Part shown: piece after piece, positions 48,363 to 57,026 of the stretch
How the letters are laid out: each line of letters starts with the position of its first letter
How positions within the stretch are numbered: the first letter of the stretch is position 1
Assembly: GCF_002803065.1 (NCBI RefSeq)
Contig: NZ_NNBL01000003.1
Coordinates: 393,461 to 457,460 of the forward strand
Length of the DNA: 64,000 bases
Source of the DNA: Streptomyces sp. CB01635
Lineage (GTDB): Bacteria > Actinomycetota > Actinomycetes > Streptomycetales > Streptomycetaceae
Reading direction: 5' to 3'
Made by a program: the position numbers and the translations under genes
Notes under the pieces: generated by a model
What the model was told of the DNA's origin: nothing
The model's input: only the letters and a program-made list of their open reading frames with translations
Databases searched by the model: none

Positions 48363-48739
48363 ACTGGCTCCTCGTGATCGTCGGCGCGATGGTGGGCGCA
48401 CCGCTGCGCTATCTCACCGACCGGGCCGTGCAGACCCGGCACGACAGCGTCTTCCCGTGGGGGACGTTCACGGTGAATGCCTGCGGCTGCCTCGTGCTCG
48501 GCCTGCTGACCGGCGCCGTCGCCGCGGGCGCCGCCTCGTCGCGGGTGCAGTTGCTCATCGGCACGGGCCTGTGCGGGGCCCTGACGACGTACTCGACGTT
48601 CTCGTACGAGACGCTCCGGCTCGGGGAGGACGGGGCGCGGCTCTTCGCCGTGGCCAACGTGGTCGCGAGTGTCGCCGTCGGCCTTGGCGCCGCCTTCGCG
48701 GGGGTCGCGCTCGCCGACGCCCTCTGGGGACAGGTCTAA
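48359..48739 (+). CDS. crcB: Fluoride channel subunit CrcB/Fluc 2
   Basis: A 126-residue four-helix Fluc protein with the signature [11 protein letters not shown]. It lacks the N-terminal extension of the first copy. Divergent paired crcB genes in actinobacteria and firmicutes can encode a heterodimer with fixed opposite topologies, which fits this arrangement. It starts with a GTG overlapping the DUF190 stop (GTGA). Confidence 0.94.
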   Translation: MNWLLVIVGAMVGAPLRYLTDRAVQTRHDSVFPWGTFTVNACGCLVLGLLTGAVAAGAASSRVQLLIGTGLCGALTTYSTFSYETLRLGEDGARLFAVANVVASVAVGLGAAFAGVALADALWGQV

Positions 48740-48846
48740 AAAAGGGGCGCGAAACCCTGAACGCCACGCCTGTCACGTCCGTACCCTCCCGTACCAACAA
48801 GTAGCTCGCCCCCGTGGCGAGTTGACGCCGGTATCGGGAGGATTGC

Positions 48847-49623
48847 TTGCGACGCATCAACGGGACCGCGCTCATCTTCGCCGCCCTGGTCGCCACCCTG
48901 GGCGCGCTCGCCTTTCCGATCTGGTCGTACGCCGACCGCTCGGGCACCGGGGCGGCCAATCTGAACGCGGGGAGCGTGGCCACCCAATGGGGTCCCCTGT
49001 CGGCCACCGACCGGGACTTCCTGGTCAAGGTGCGGCTCGCCGGGCTCTGGGAGATACCGGCCGGCCAGCAGGCCATGGAGCGGGCGCCGACGCAGGCGAT
49101 CAGGATGGCGGGCGACCACCTCGTCGTCGGCCACACCGACCTCGACAAGCGCGTCCGCTCGGTCGCGGGTCGGCTCGGCGTCGAGCTGCCGAACCAGCCC
49201 AACCCGCAGCAGCAGGGCTGGCTCAACCAGCTGACCGCCGCGAGCGGCAAGGACTACGAGAACAAGTTCGCCAACCTGCTGCGCGACTCCCACGGCAAGG
49301 TCTTCGCGCTGATCGCCCAGGTCCGCCACACCACCCGCAACACCCTCGTCCGCGAGCTCGCCACCGACGCCAACCAGACCGTCCTCGACCACATCACCAT
49401 GCTGGAGAACACGGGCGACGTGGACTTCGACGCCATCGCGAACGAGGCCGCGGGCACCGCCACCGCCAGCCCCACCGGACCGCCGCCCCCGGGAGGCGTG
49501 CTGCCGCCCGCTCCGCCCCCCGCCGAGCCCTCCGGTTCGCCGTATGTGACGTCCCAGCCGTCGGCCGAGCCGACCGACGATCCGGGGCGATCGATCAACA
49601 CGGACCGGCCGGACCCCACGTAG
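48847..49623 (+). CDS. Exported DUF4142 protein
   Basis: A 258-residue protein with an N-terminal membrane/signal segment (residues 5-27) and a ferritin-like four-helix DUF4142 domain (about 45-200; LSATDRDFLVKVRLAGLWEIPAGQ). The tail of about 55 residues is Pro/Ser/Thr-rich, like a wall-spanning linker. It starts at TTG 48847 after GGGAGG. Family function is unknown. Confidence 0.87.
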   Translation: MRRINGTALIFAALVATLGALAFPIWSYADRSGTGAANLNAGSVATQWGPLSATDRDFLVKVRLAGLWEIPAGQQAMERAPTQAIRMAGDHLVVGHTDLDKRVRSVAGRLGVELPNQPNPQQQGWLNQLTAASGKDYENKFANLLRDSHGKVFALIAQVRHTTRNTLVRELATDANQTVLDHITMLENTGDVDFDAIANEAAGTATASPTGPPPPGGVLPPAPPPAEPSGSPYVTSQPSAEPTDDPGRSINTDRPDPT

Positions 49624-49942
49624 TCGTCACCCAGTCGGGTGTCATGTCGCCGGTGGCCGAATGAATCCCCGGCGACCCCCGGCCGTCTCCCTGGTTTCGG
49701 CCCCATCGAGCGGGGTCCTGCTCATATGGTTACTCTGTCTCTAGCCGACGGACAGCACAACGTGGTCCTACCAGCACCCGTGGTTCGTCGCGGGACGGCC
49801 CGATCCCGGGCCGCCCAAGCAGGAAACCGGCGCCACCGCGCCCGAACCGGTATCGAAACCAGCCCGACCGGGCGCCGGACGCCCGACGGGAACGCCGGGC
49901 GGGCGCGCCGGACAGGGTTACCCGACACACAAGGAGTGCGCG

Positions 49943-50116
49943 GTGACACCAGAGAAGACGAATCGCGAGCAGCGCCCCCGAGAACGCACGGAGCGCGCGG
50001 GGCGGCGGCCCGAGAAGCTGGGCAGCCTCGACGTGTGGGCCCGCTCGGCCCCGATCAGGCTCGCGGGCTACGAGGACGACCTCGCGGAGCCCCACATCCT
50101 GCCGAGCGTGGACTGA
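49943..50116 (+). CDS. Small protein, 57 residues
   Basis: A 57-residue protein: a highly charged N-terminal half (REQRPRERTERAGRRPEKLG), then SLDVWARSAPIRLAGYEDD, and an acidic end HILPSVD. AAGGAG sits six bases before the GTG, an excellent site, and codon use is typical. The sharp switch from an Arg-rich leader to a hydrophobic-acidic tail looks designed. I do not recognise the family. A GNAT gene follows after 54 bases. A peptide-precursor or protein-interaction role is possible. Confidence 0.7.
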   Translation: MTPEKTNREQRPRERTERAGRRPEKLGSLDVWARSAPIRLAGYEDDLAEPHILPSVD

Positions 50117-50170
50117 CCTGCCCCAGCCCCCGTAACCGCCTCTGACCGGCCGCGTGCCAGACTCACGTAC

Positions 50171-50650
50171 ATGCTGATCAGGGACGCAGAGGACAAGGAC
50201 TGGGCGCAGATCTGGCCGTTCTGGCGGCAGATCGTCGGATCCCGCGAGACGTACGCCTGGGACCCGGACACCCCCGAGGCGCTGGCCCGGACCCTGTGGA
50301 TGGGTCCGGGTAAGCGCGTGTACGTGGCCGAGGCGGACGGCGTCGTCGTCGGCTCGGCCTACGTCGCGCCGAACTACGGCGGTCCCGCCGCCGGCATCGC
50401 GAACGCGGGCTTCATGGTCGACCCCGCCCAGGGCGGCCGCGGCATCGGCCGCGCCCTCGCCGAGCACGTACTGGAGCGCGCGAAGGCCGACGGCTACCGT
50501 GCCATGGTGTTCAACGCGGTCGTCGAGACCAACCCCGCCGTCGGCCTCTGGACCTCCCTCGGTTTCACGATCCTGGGCACGGTCCCGGACGCGTACGAGC
50601 ACGCCCGGCACGGCCGGGTGGGGCTGCACATCATGTACCGCGCGCTGTGA
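50171..50650 (+). CDS. GNAT acetyltransferase
   Basis: A 159-residue GNAT (IRDAEDKDWAQIWPFWRQIV start, acetyl-CoA loop QGGRGIGRALAEH, NAVVETNPAVGLWTSLGF). It resembles phosphinothricin/L-amino-acid N-acetyltransferases. Length is normal. It may share a transcript with the small protein upstream. Confidence 0.93.
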   Translation: MLIRDAEDKDWAQIWPFWRQIVGSRETYAWDPDTPEALARTLWMGPGKRVYVAEADGVVVGSAYVAPNYGGPAAGIANAGFMVDPAQGGRGIGRALAEHVLERAKADGYRAMVFNAVVETNPAVGLWTSLGFTILGTVPDAYEHARHGRVGLHIMYRAL

Positions 50651-50844
50651 CGCGCCGGCCCCCCGACGGCGCCAGGTCCCCGGAGACCGGTTTCGCGCCT
50701 TCTTCGCACCCGCTGACAGACGGCCGTTTTCGGACATTCATTGCGGATGCCCGCTGACGGCCCGACGTCGATGAGCGGTCATCGGATCACTCTCTCAACT
50801 CCCGCCTCTGCGCGGCCCATTGACGCGCCCACGGACCCCTACCA

Positions 50845-50862
50845 TCATCAGACCTCCGATGA
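50845..50862. promoter_or_regulatory. Operator-like palindrome at the first fucosidase promoter
   Basis: TCATCAGACCTCCGATGA is an 18-bp imperfect palindrome (14 of 18 positions symmetric). It begins 19 bases after a TTGACG hexamer (50820-50825), over the expected -10 region. A half-site TCATCGGA lies upstream at 50779. The same TCATCrGACCTC core recurs before the GH20 gene. Confidence 0.6.
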
Positions 50863-50898
50863 ATGCCCAGCCTTGAGCCGCATCAGGGAGTGCTGAGT

Positions 50899-53262
50899 AT
50901 GAGTTCGTACCCAAGACGCCAGGTCCTCGGGACGGCCGCGGCCGTGACAGCCGCGGCCGCGGTACCGCTCGCCGCCGCCGGACCGGCCGCCGCGTCCGAC
51001 GCGACGGCCACCGCCCGGACCGCGTCCGCGGACGCCGTCTGGGGGCCCGTCCCCGACCCGGTGCCCGTTCCGCTCGACGCCCTCTTCGACAACGACGGCG
51101 TCGACACCGCGGACGCCCGCGGAGGCGACTTCGACGGCAGCGGCTACACCTTCCCCGGCGAGGAACTCCCCGCGGGGCCTGTCCAAGTCGACGGGATCGC
51201 CTACGTCTTCCCGTCGTCGGCGGCGGGGGCGAAGAACAACGTCGTGGCCATGGGCCAGCGCGTCGAGCTGCCCAAGGGCCGCTATCTGTCCGCCCTGTTC
51301 CTCACCGCGGGCAGCTACGGCAACGCGTCCGGCAGCGCCGTCGTCCACTACGCCGACGGCTCCACCGCGAGCGCCGGACTCGGCGGCGCCGACTGGTACG
51401 CGGCAGGCGGTCCGCTCTCCGCCGCCTACCGCTACAAGCCGGACGGCACGAAGGACACCGGCCGCGTAGGCATAGGTACCAGCGAGATCCCCCTCGACGC
51501 GCAGCGCGAGGCCGTCGCGATCACGCTGCCGAAGCTGAACCCGGCCGAGGCGAACAAGACCGCCCTGCACGTCTTCGCGCTCTCGCTCCAGCCGGCCGCG
51601 CAGGGCCGGGCGCTGGCGCTGCGCGACGCGCACTCCACGTTCTCGCTCCTGGAGTCCACCGGCGCGCAGAGCGTCGAGGCGACCGTCGTGAACGCGGGCA
51701 CCGTCGGCATCGTCACCGCGGACGCCCTCACCGTCAGCGTCGACGTGCCCGGCGCGCGCACCGTCGAGCCCGCCCGCGTCACGCGCCTCGCCCCCGGTGA
51801 GCAGGCCCGCGTCCGCGTCGGTATCCGCAACCGCGCGGGCACCGCGCCCGGCACGGTCCAGGACGGCAAGGTCGTCGCCACCGGGCGCGGACACCAGGCC
51901 GCCGCCAGCACCAGGAAACTCACGCTCGGCGTCCCCGACTACCAGCCGACCGACGCGTCGCTCTCCGGACACCAGGCCCCGTACTGGTTCCACTCCGCGA
52001 AGTTCGGCATCTTCATCCACTGGGGCGTCTACTCCGTGCCCGCGTGGGCGCCGGTCGGCAAGCAGTACGCCGAGTGGTACTGGGACCAGATGCAGGACCC
52101 GAACAACCCGACGTACGCACATCACAAGGCCACGTACGGCGAGGACTTCGCGTACGACGACTTCATCCCGATGTTCACCGCGAAGAAGTGGGACCCGCGT
52201 GCGTGGGTCGAGCTGTTCCGGGACGCCGGCGCCCAGTACCACGTCCTCACGTCCAAGCACCACGAGGGCTTCGCCCTCTGGGACACCAAGCTGTCGGACC
52301 GCAACTCCGTGAAGATGGGCCCCAAGCGGGACATCATCAAGGAGCTCTTCGACGCGTCCCGCCGCTACACCCCCGAGCTGCACCGCGGCCTGTACTTCTC
52401 GATGCCCGAGTGGTTCAACCCGGACAACCCGTGGATGGGGCACGCCCCGCGCAACCCGTACACCCTGGAGCCCGTCCCCTACACCGGCTACACGTCCGGC
52501 AAGGACTACGTGAAGGGTTTCCAGGCCCCGCAGATGCTGGAACTGATCCACGACTACGACCCGCAGCTCCTGTGGTGCGACATCGGCGGCGTCAACGACT
52601 CGCACGACGTCCTCGCCGAGTTCTTCAACCACGGCAAGAACCGCCCGAAGCCGTACGAGGTCGCCGTCAACAACCGCTCCGGGATCGGCTTCCACGACTT
52701 CACGACGCCCGAGTACACGACGTACGACAACACTGTCGTCGCCAAGTGGGAGTCGAGCCGCGGCCTCGACCCGTACAGCTACGGGTACAACGCCGAGACG
52801 CCCGACGACCGCTACATGACGACCGAGGAGGTCGTGCACAGCCTCGTCGACATCGTGTCGAAGAACGGCAACTTCCTCCTCGACATCGGGCCGCGCGCCG
52901 ACGGCACCATCCCGGAGATCATGCAGACCCGGTTGCGCGAGACGGGCCGCTGGCTCAAGACCAACGGCGAGGCCGTCTACGACACCACGTACTGGTCGCG
53001 GATGGCGCAGCTCGGCGAGGACCTGCGGTTCACGGTCAGGCCGAACAAGGCGTTCTACATCCACTCGCTCGCCGAGCCGGGCGCGACGCTCACGGTCGAG
53101 GCCGCGGTGCCGGTCAGGGCCGGGGACAAGGTCATGATGCTCGGCTACGACCGTCCGCTGAACTGGCGTACCACGGGCGGGTCGTTCGTCGTGGACGTGC
53201 CGGCGGCGGCACGCGCGGCGGGCGAGCACGTGTGGGTGTTCAAGGTGGAGTGGAAGGGCTGA
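50899..53262 (+). CDS. Secreted GH29 alpha-L-fucosidase, large form
   Basis: A 787-residue exported enzyme. A Tat signal (SSYPRRQVLGTAAAV) is followed by about 320 residues of beta-sandwich material (NPCBM/NEW-like), then the GH29 barrel (about 365-690). That barrel shows FGIFIHWGVYSVPAW, SKHHEGFALWD, the likely nucleophile Asp in LLWCDIGG, and a C-terminal beta-domain. It removes terminal fucose from glycans outside the cell. GGGAG precedes the ATG. It is upstream of, but transcribed apart from, the GH20/GH29 pair. Confidence 0.94.
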   Translation: MSSYPRRQVLGTAAAVTAAAAVPLAAAGPAAASDATATARTASADAVWGPVPDPVPVPLDALFDNDGVDTADARGGDFDGSGYTFPGEELPAGPVQVDGIAYVFPSSAAGAKNNVVAMGQRVELPKGRYLSALFLTAGSYGNASGSAVVHYADGSTASAGLGGADWYAAGGPLSAAYRYKPDGTKDTGRVGIGTSEIPLDAQREAVAITLPKLNPAEANKTALHVFALSLQPAAQGRALALRDAHSTFSLLESTGAQSVEATVVNAGTVGIVTADALTVSVDVPGARTVEPARVTRLAPGEQARVRVGIRNRAGTAPGTVQDGKVVATGRGHQAAASTRKLTLGVPDYQPTDASLSGHQAPYWFHSAKFGIFIHWGVYSVPAWAPVGKQYAEWYWDQMQDPNNPTYAHHKATYGEDFAYDDFIPMFTAKKWDPRAWVELFRDAGAQYHVLTSKHHEGFALWDTKLSDRNSVKMGPKRDIIKELFDASRRYTPELHRGLYFSMPEWFNPDNPWMGHAPRNPYTLEPVPYTGYTSGKDYVKGFQAPQMLELIHDYDPQLLWCDIGGVNDSHDVLAEFFNHGKNRPKPYEVAVNNRSGIGFHDFTTPEYTTYDNTVVAKWESSRGLDPYSYGYNAETPDDRYMTTEEVVHSLVDIVSKNGNFLLDIGPRADGTIPEIMQTRLRETGRWLKTNGEAVYDTTYWSRMAQLGEDLRFTVRPNKAFYIHSLAEPGATLTVEAAVPVRAGDKVMMLGYDRPLNWRTTGGSFVVDVPAAARAAGEHVWVFKVEWKG

Positions 53263-53292
53263 GACGTGACGGGGTGAACCCGTGAAGGAGCG

Positions 53293-53323
53293 GCGGCGGG
53301 CGGGCGAGGGGTCCGTCCGCCGC
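53293..53323 (+). terminator. Terminator after the first fucosidase
   Basis: Thirteen-base arms (53293-53305 and 53311-53323), with two G-U pairs and a five-base loop, give a very stable GC hairpin about 30 bases after the fucosidase stop. Confidence 0.7.
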
Positions 53324-53405
53324 CCGTCGTGCGTTCTGTCGCTCAGCCCTCTGATTCATCCGATGAGTTCTGCGAGATGTCCAAGTGATTGCAGGGAGCG
53401 ATCCA

Positions 53406-53448
53406 TTGACACTCTCTCCGGAGGGCTTGAATCATCGGACCTCATGAT
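53406..53448 (+). promoter_or_regulatory. Promoter and operator of the GH20-GH29 operon
   Basis: TTGACA (53406-53411) is followed 17 bases later by GAATCA, a weak -10 (53429-53434). The inverted repeat ATCAT-N8-ATGAT (53431-53448) overlaps it and reaches the start codon at 53444. Its left part TCATCGGACCTC differs by one base from the site at the first fucosidase. The mRNA would be nearly leaderless. Confidence 0.6.
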
Positions 53449-55330
53449 GGATCCGAGCTCCAAGATCACGCCCCGGTGGCGCAGACACCGACTGATCGGC
53501 ACCGTAGCGGCGTTCCTCCTGCTTGCGGCACCGGCCCCCCTGGCGCGGGCGGCACCCCAGGACCCCATGCCCCGGACCCTGCCGAGCCTTACCAACTGGA
53601 ATCCAGGGCACGGTACTTACTCCTACGCTCCCGGCGCACGCCTGGTCGCGCACGACGCCGCCTCGCGCCGCGTCGCCGCCACTCTCGCCGATGACCTGCA
53701 CGCCGCGGGCAAGGGCACCGTGCCGGTCACCGGCGGTCCGTCCCGTGCCGGCGACATCGTGGTCGATGTGGAGCCGTCACGGAGCGGATCCCTGGGCGCC
53801 GAGGGCTACGAACTCCGCGCCGCACAGCGGCTCGAGATCACCGGAGCGGCCGAGGCCGGAGCCTTCTACGGCACCCGCACCCTCCTCCAGCTGCTCGCCC
53901 AGGGCGACCAGGTGCCGGCCGGACGCACCGTCGACGTGCCCCGGTACAAGGAACGCGGCGTCGGCGTCTGCGCCTGCTACGTGCACATCTCCACGGACTG
54001 GATGGAGAACCTGGTGCGCGACATGGCGTACCACAAGCTCAACCAGTTGCTCGTCGAGCTGAAGGTGAAGAGCGACCGGCACCCCGAGGCCAACACCTGG
54101 GGCTACTACACCAAGAGCGAGATCCGCCGCCTCGTCGCGCTCGGCGAGAAGTACCACGTCACCATCGTTCCGGAGATCAACTCCCCGGGTCACATGGACC
54201 CCTGGATCGAGAACCGCCCCGACCTCCAGCTCACCGACTCCGACGGCAAGCCGCAGCCGTCCCGCCTCGACATCACCGCACCCGCGGCCTTCGACTACTA
54301 CAAGAGCCTCATCGACGAGTACGGCGAGGTGTTCCCCGCCAAGTGGTGGCACATGGGCGCCGATGAGTACATGCTCGGTTCGGACTTCGCCAAGTACCCG
54401 CAGATCGATGCGTACGCGAAGAAGAAGTACGGCGAGAACGCCACGCCCCAGGACGCGTTCATCGACTTCGTCAACCGTGTTGATGAGTACGCCGCGAGCA
54501 AGGGCAAGCGGCTGCGCATCTGGAACGACGGCCTGACCGGCGCCAACACCGTCCCGGTGACGGCCGGCACGACCATCGAGCACTGGCTCGGCGTCAAGGT
54601 GAAGCCCAGCGAGCTGATCGCACAGGGGTACCCCGTGATGAACGCCGCCTACGCCCTCTACCTCGTGCGCGGCGGCTTCCACACCGACACGCAGAAGCTC
54701 TACGACGAGCAGTGGGACCCGCGCAGCTTCGAGGGCGAGAAGCTCGCCTCCCGCGACGGCATCACCGGCGCCAAGATCAGCCTGTGGCCCGACAACGGGC
54801 GGGGCGAGACGGAGAACGAGGTCGCCGGTGCGGCCCGGCTGCCCCTGAGCCACATCGCGCAGGCGACGTGGGGCGACCCGCACCCCGACGCGACGTACGC
54901 CGGCTTCACCGCACGGGCCGGGGCCGTCGGACGGGCACCGGGACAGCGCGACCTGACACGGCCGCCCGTCGCCGACGGCACGTACACCCTCGCCGACACG
55001 CGCCACCACACCCAGGCGGCCGGCTTCGAGCTCACCCGCACCCCGGACGGCTATCTCACCCTCAAGTCCACCGCGACCGGGAGCTGCCTGGAGACCCGCA
55101 GCGGAAGGCTCACCCTCAACGTGCCGCTGCAGCCCGGCTCGGCGGTCACACAGGAGACCTGCGACGCGAAGAGCACCCTTCAGCGCTGGCAGGTGTCCCG
55201 CGCCGGCGGTGGCTACGTGCTCACCAACGCCATCACGCGCATGACGCTCGACGCGACGTCCGACGGACGTCTCGTGCAGAACCCGCCCGACCAGCAGCCC
55301 CCGACCATCTGGACGCTGACCCAGCGCTGA
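53444..55330 (+). CDS. Secreted GH20 hexosaminidase, lacto-N-biosidase-like
   Basis: A 628-residue secreted GH20 enzyme: Sec signal (residues 1-37, LARAAP), N-terminal GH20b domain (about 50-165), catalytic barrel (about 170-480) with INSPGHMDPW and the Asp-Glu pair in HMGADEYM. A C-terminal ricin-type trefoil lies at about 510-625 (YTLADTRHH, SCLETRSG). The GADEY form of the catalytic pair is the one I associate with bifidobacterial lacto-N-biosidase rather than plain beta-hexosaminidase. The start lies on the operator, without a normally spaced ribosome-binding site. A second fucosidase follows after 33 bases. Confidence 0.88.
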   Translation: MMDPSSKITPRWRRHRLIGTVAAFLLLAAPAPLARAAPQDPMPRTLPSLTNWNPGHGTYSYAPGARLVAHDAASRRVAATLADDLHAAGKGTVPVTGGPSRAGDIVVDVEPSRSGSLGAEGYELRAAQRLEITGAAEAGAFYGTRTLLQLLAQGDQVPAGRTVDVPRYKERGVGVCACYVHISTDWMENLVRDMAYHKLNQLLVELKVKSDRHPEANTWGYYTKSEIRRLVALGEKYHVTIVPEINSPGHMDPWIENRPDLQLTDSDGKPQPSRLDITAPAAFDYYKSLIDEYGEVFPAKWWHMGADEYMLGSDFAKYPQIDAYAKKKYGENATPQDAFIDFVNRVDEYAASKGKRLRIWNDGLTGANTVPVTAGTTIEHWLGVKVKPSELIAQGYPVMNAAYALYLVRGGFHTDTQKLYDEQWDPRSFEGEKLASRDGITGAKISLWPDNGRGETENEVAGAARLPLSHIAQATWGDPHPDATYAGFTARAGAVGRAPGQRDLTRPPVADGTYTLADTRHHTQAAGFELTRTPDGYLTLKSTATGSCLETRSGRLTLNVPLQPGSAVTQETCDAKSTLQRWQVSRAGGGYVLTNAITRMTLDATSDGRLVQNPPDQQPPTIWTLTQR

Positions 55331-55363
55331 ACCGGCGCTGTCCCGAAGGGATCCCACCCGCAG

Positions 55364-56929
55364 ATGACCGTCAGCAGACGACTCTTCATGGCCGCCGCCG
55401 TGACCACGGCCGTGGCCGCGTCGAGCAACTCCCTCGCCCTGGCCGCCCCGGCAGCGACCCGGACCACGGCGGAAGAACCCCACTACCGCATCCCCATCAG
55501 CGCCGCGGACTCCCCGGAGGAACTGGTCGCCAAGGCCTCCCGGGTCCGCCCGACGAAGCGTCAGATCGCCTGGCAGGGCCTGGAGAAGACTGCCTTCCTG
55601 CACTTCGGCGTGAACACCTTCACCGGCCTCGAATGGGGCACCGGCGACGAGGACCCCAATGTCTTCCAGCCGACCGGGCTCGACACCGACCAGTGGGCAC
55701 GCGCCCTGCGCGACGGCGGCTTCAAGCTCGCCATCCTCACGGTCAAGCACCACGACGGCTTCGTCCTCTACCCGTCCCGCTACACCGGACACAGTGTCGC
55801 GTCGAGCAGTTGGCGCGGAGGGCAGGGCGACGTGCTGCGCTCCTTCGCCGGCTCCATGCGCAAGTACGGGATCAAGGTCGGCGTCTACATCTCGCCCGCC
55901 GACGAGAACCAGTACCTCGACGGCGTCTACGCCAACGGCAGCAAGCGCTCCGCCCGCGCCATCCCCACACTCGTCGACGGCGACGACCGGGCCGGTGACA
56001 GCCCGCGCACGTTCACGCTCGACGCGACCGACTACGGCGCCCACATGCTCAACCAGCTCTACGAGGTGCTCACCGAGTACGGGCCCGTCGACGAGGTGTG
56101 GTTCGACGGCGCGCAGGGCCGCATCCCGCCGGAGAAGGTCGAGACGTACGACTGGGACAGCTGGTACGCGCTGATCCGCGCGCTCGCCCCCGGCGCCACC
56201 ATGGCCGTGCGCGGACCCGACGTGCGCTGGGTGGGCAACGAGGGCGGACTGGCGCGCGAGGACGAGTGGAGCGTCGTCCCGGTCAAGGACTCGGGCAACG
56301 GAAGCGTCGACTACGCCCTGCGGTACGACGCGCCGGACCAGGGCAGCCGTGACGCGCTCGCGCAGTCCCGCTCCGTGGCCCAGTACCTCCAGTGGTGGCC
56401 CGCCGAGTGCGACGTGTCCATCAGGCCCGGCTGGTTCTACCACGCGGACCAACAGCCCAAGAGCGTCGACCAGTTGGCCGACATCTGGTTCCGGTCCGTG
56501 GGCCGCAACTCCGTACTCCTGCTCAACATCCCGCCGGACACGGACGGTCTGCTGCCCGCGGCGGACGTGGCGCGGCTCAAGGAGTTCCGCGAGCGCATCG
56601 ACCGCGAGCTGCCCGAGGACCTGGCGGACGGCGCCCGCGTGCGCGACGACGGCGAGGGCATCCGTACCGTCGATCTGCGCACGGCCAGGGAGGTCGACCG
56701 GATCCGGCTAGCCGAGGACATCCGGCACGGGCAGCAGGTGGAGCAGTTCGTCGTGGAGGCGAAGTCCGGCGGCGCCTGGACCGAGGTGGCGCGGGCAGGC
56801 ACGATCGGCGCCAGCCGCGTCCTGGTCCTGCCGGCGCCGGTGACGGCCCGCGAGTGGCGCCTGCGGATCACGCAGACCCGCACCGGCCCGCACATCGCAC
56901 GGTTCGGGCTCTACCGCTCCCGGGTCTGA
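55364..56929 (+). CDS. Secreted GH29 alpha-L-fucosidase, second copy
   Basis: A 521-residue exported fucosidase with a Tat signal (VSRRLFMAAAV). The GH29 barrel (about 70-400) has FLHFGVNTFTGLEWG, VKHHDGFVLY and the nucleophile in VWFDGAQG; a discoidin-like C-terminal domain follows (about 425-520). Overall it fits the GH29-B group that prefers alpha-1,3/1,4-linked fucose. It is co-transcribed with the GH20 gene, so fucose removal and release of the underlying disaccharide go together. Confidence 0.93.
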   Translation: MTVSRRLFMAAAVTTAVAASSNSLALAAPAATRTTAEEPHYRIPISAADSPEELVAKASRVRPTKRQIAWQGLEKTAFLHFGVNTFTGLEWGTGDEDPNVFQPTGLDTDQWARALRDGGFKLAILTVKHHDGFVLYPSRYTGHSVASSSWRGGQGDVLRSFAGSMRKYGIKVGVYISPADENQYLDGVYANGSKRSARAIPTLVDGDDRAGDSPRTFTLDATDYGAHMLNQLYEVLTEYGPVDEVWFDGAQGRIPPEKVETYDWDSWYALIRALAPGATMAVRGPDVRWVGNEGGLAREDEWSVVPVKDSGNGSVDYALRYDAPDQGSRDALAQSRSVAQYLQWWPAECDVSIRPGWFYHADQQPKSVDQLADIWFRSVGRNSVLLLNIPPDTDGLLPAADVARLKEFRERIDRELPEDLADGARVRDDGEGIRTVDLRTAREVDRIRLAEDIRHGQQVEQFVVEAKSGGAWTEVARAGTIGASRVLVLPAPVTAREWRLRITQTRTGPHIARFGLYRSRV

Positions 56930-56941
56930 GCCGGGAGCGGG

Positions 56942-56978
56942 GCGTGGGGTGGCCCGCCGGGCGCGGGCCACCCCACGC
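56942..56978. terminator. Terminator after the GH20-GH29 operon
   Basis: A perfect 15-base stem (56942-56956 with 56964-56978) with a seven-base loop lies 13 bases after the fucosidase stop and before the FGE gene. Confidence 0.9.
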
Positions 56979-57026
56979 GTGCGAGGATCGGCCGCAATCG
57001 GTCCAGCGTGTGTACGAGGCGGAACC

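Noticed and set aside
53777..56452. Long minus-strand frame of about 890 codons
   Set aside because: Antisense to the GH20 and GH29 genes; no domain or ribosome-binding site.
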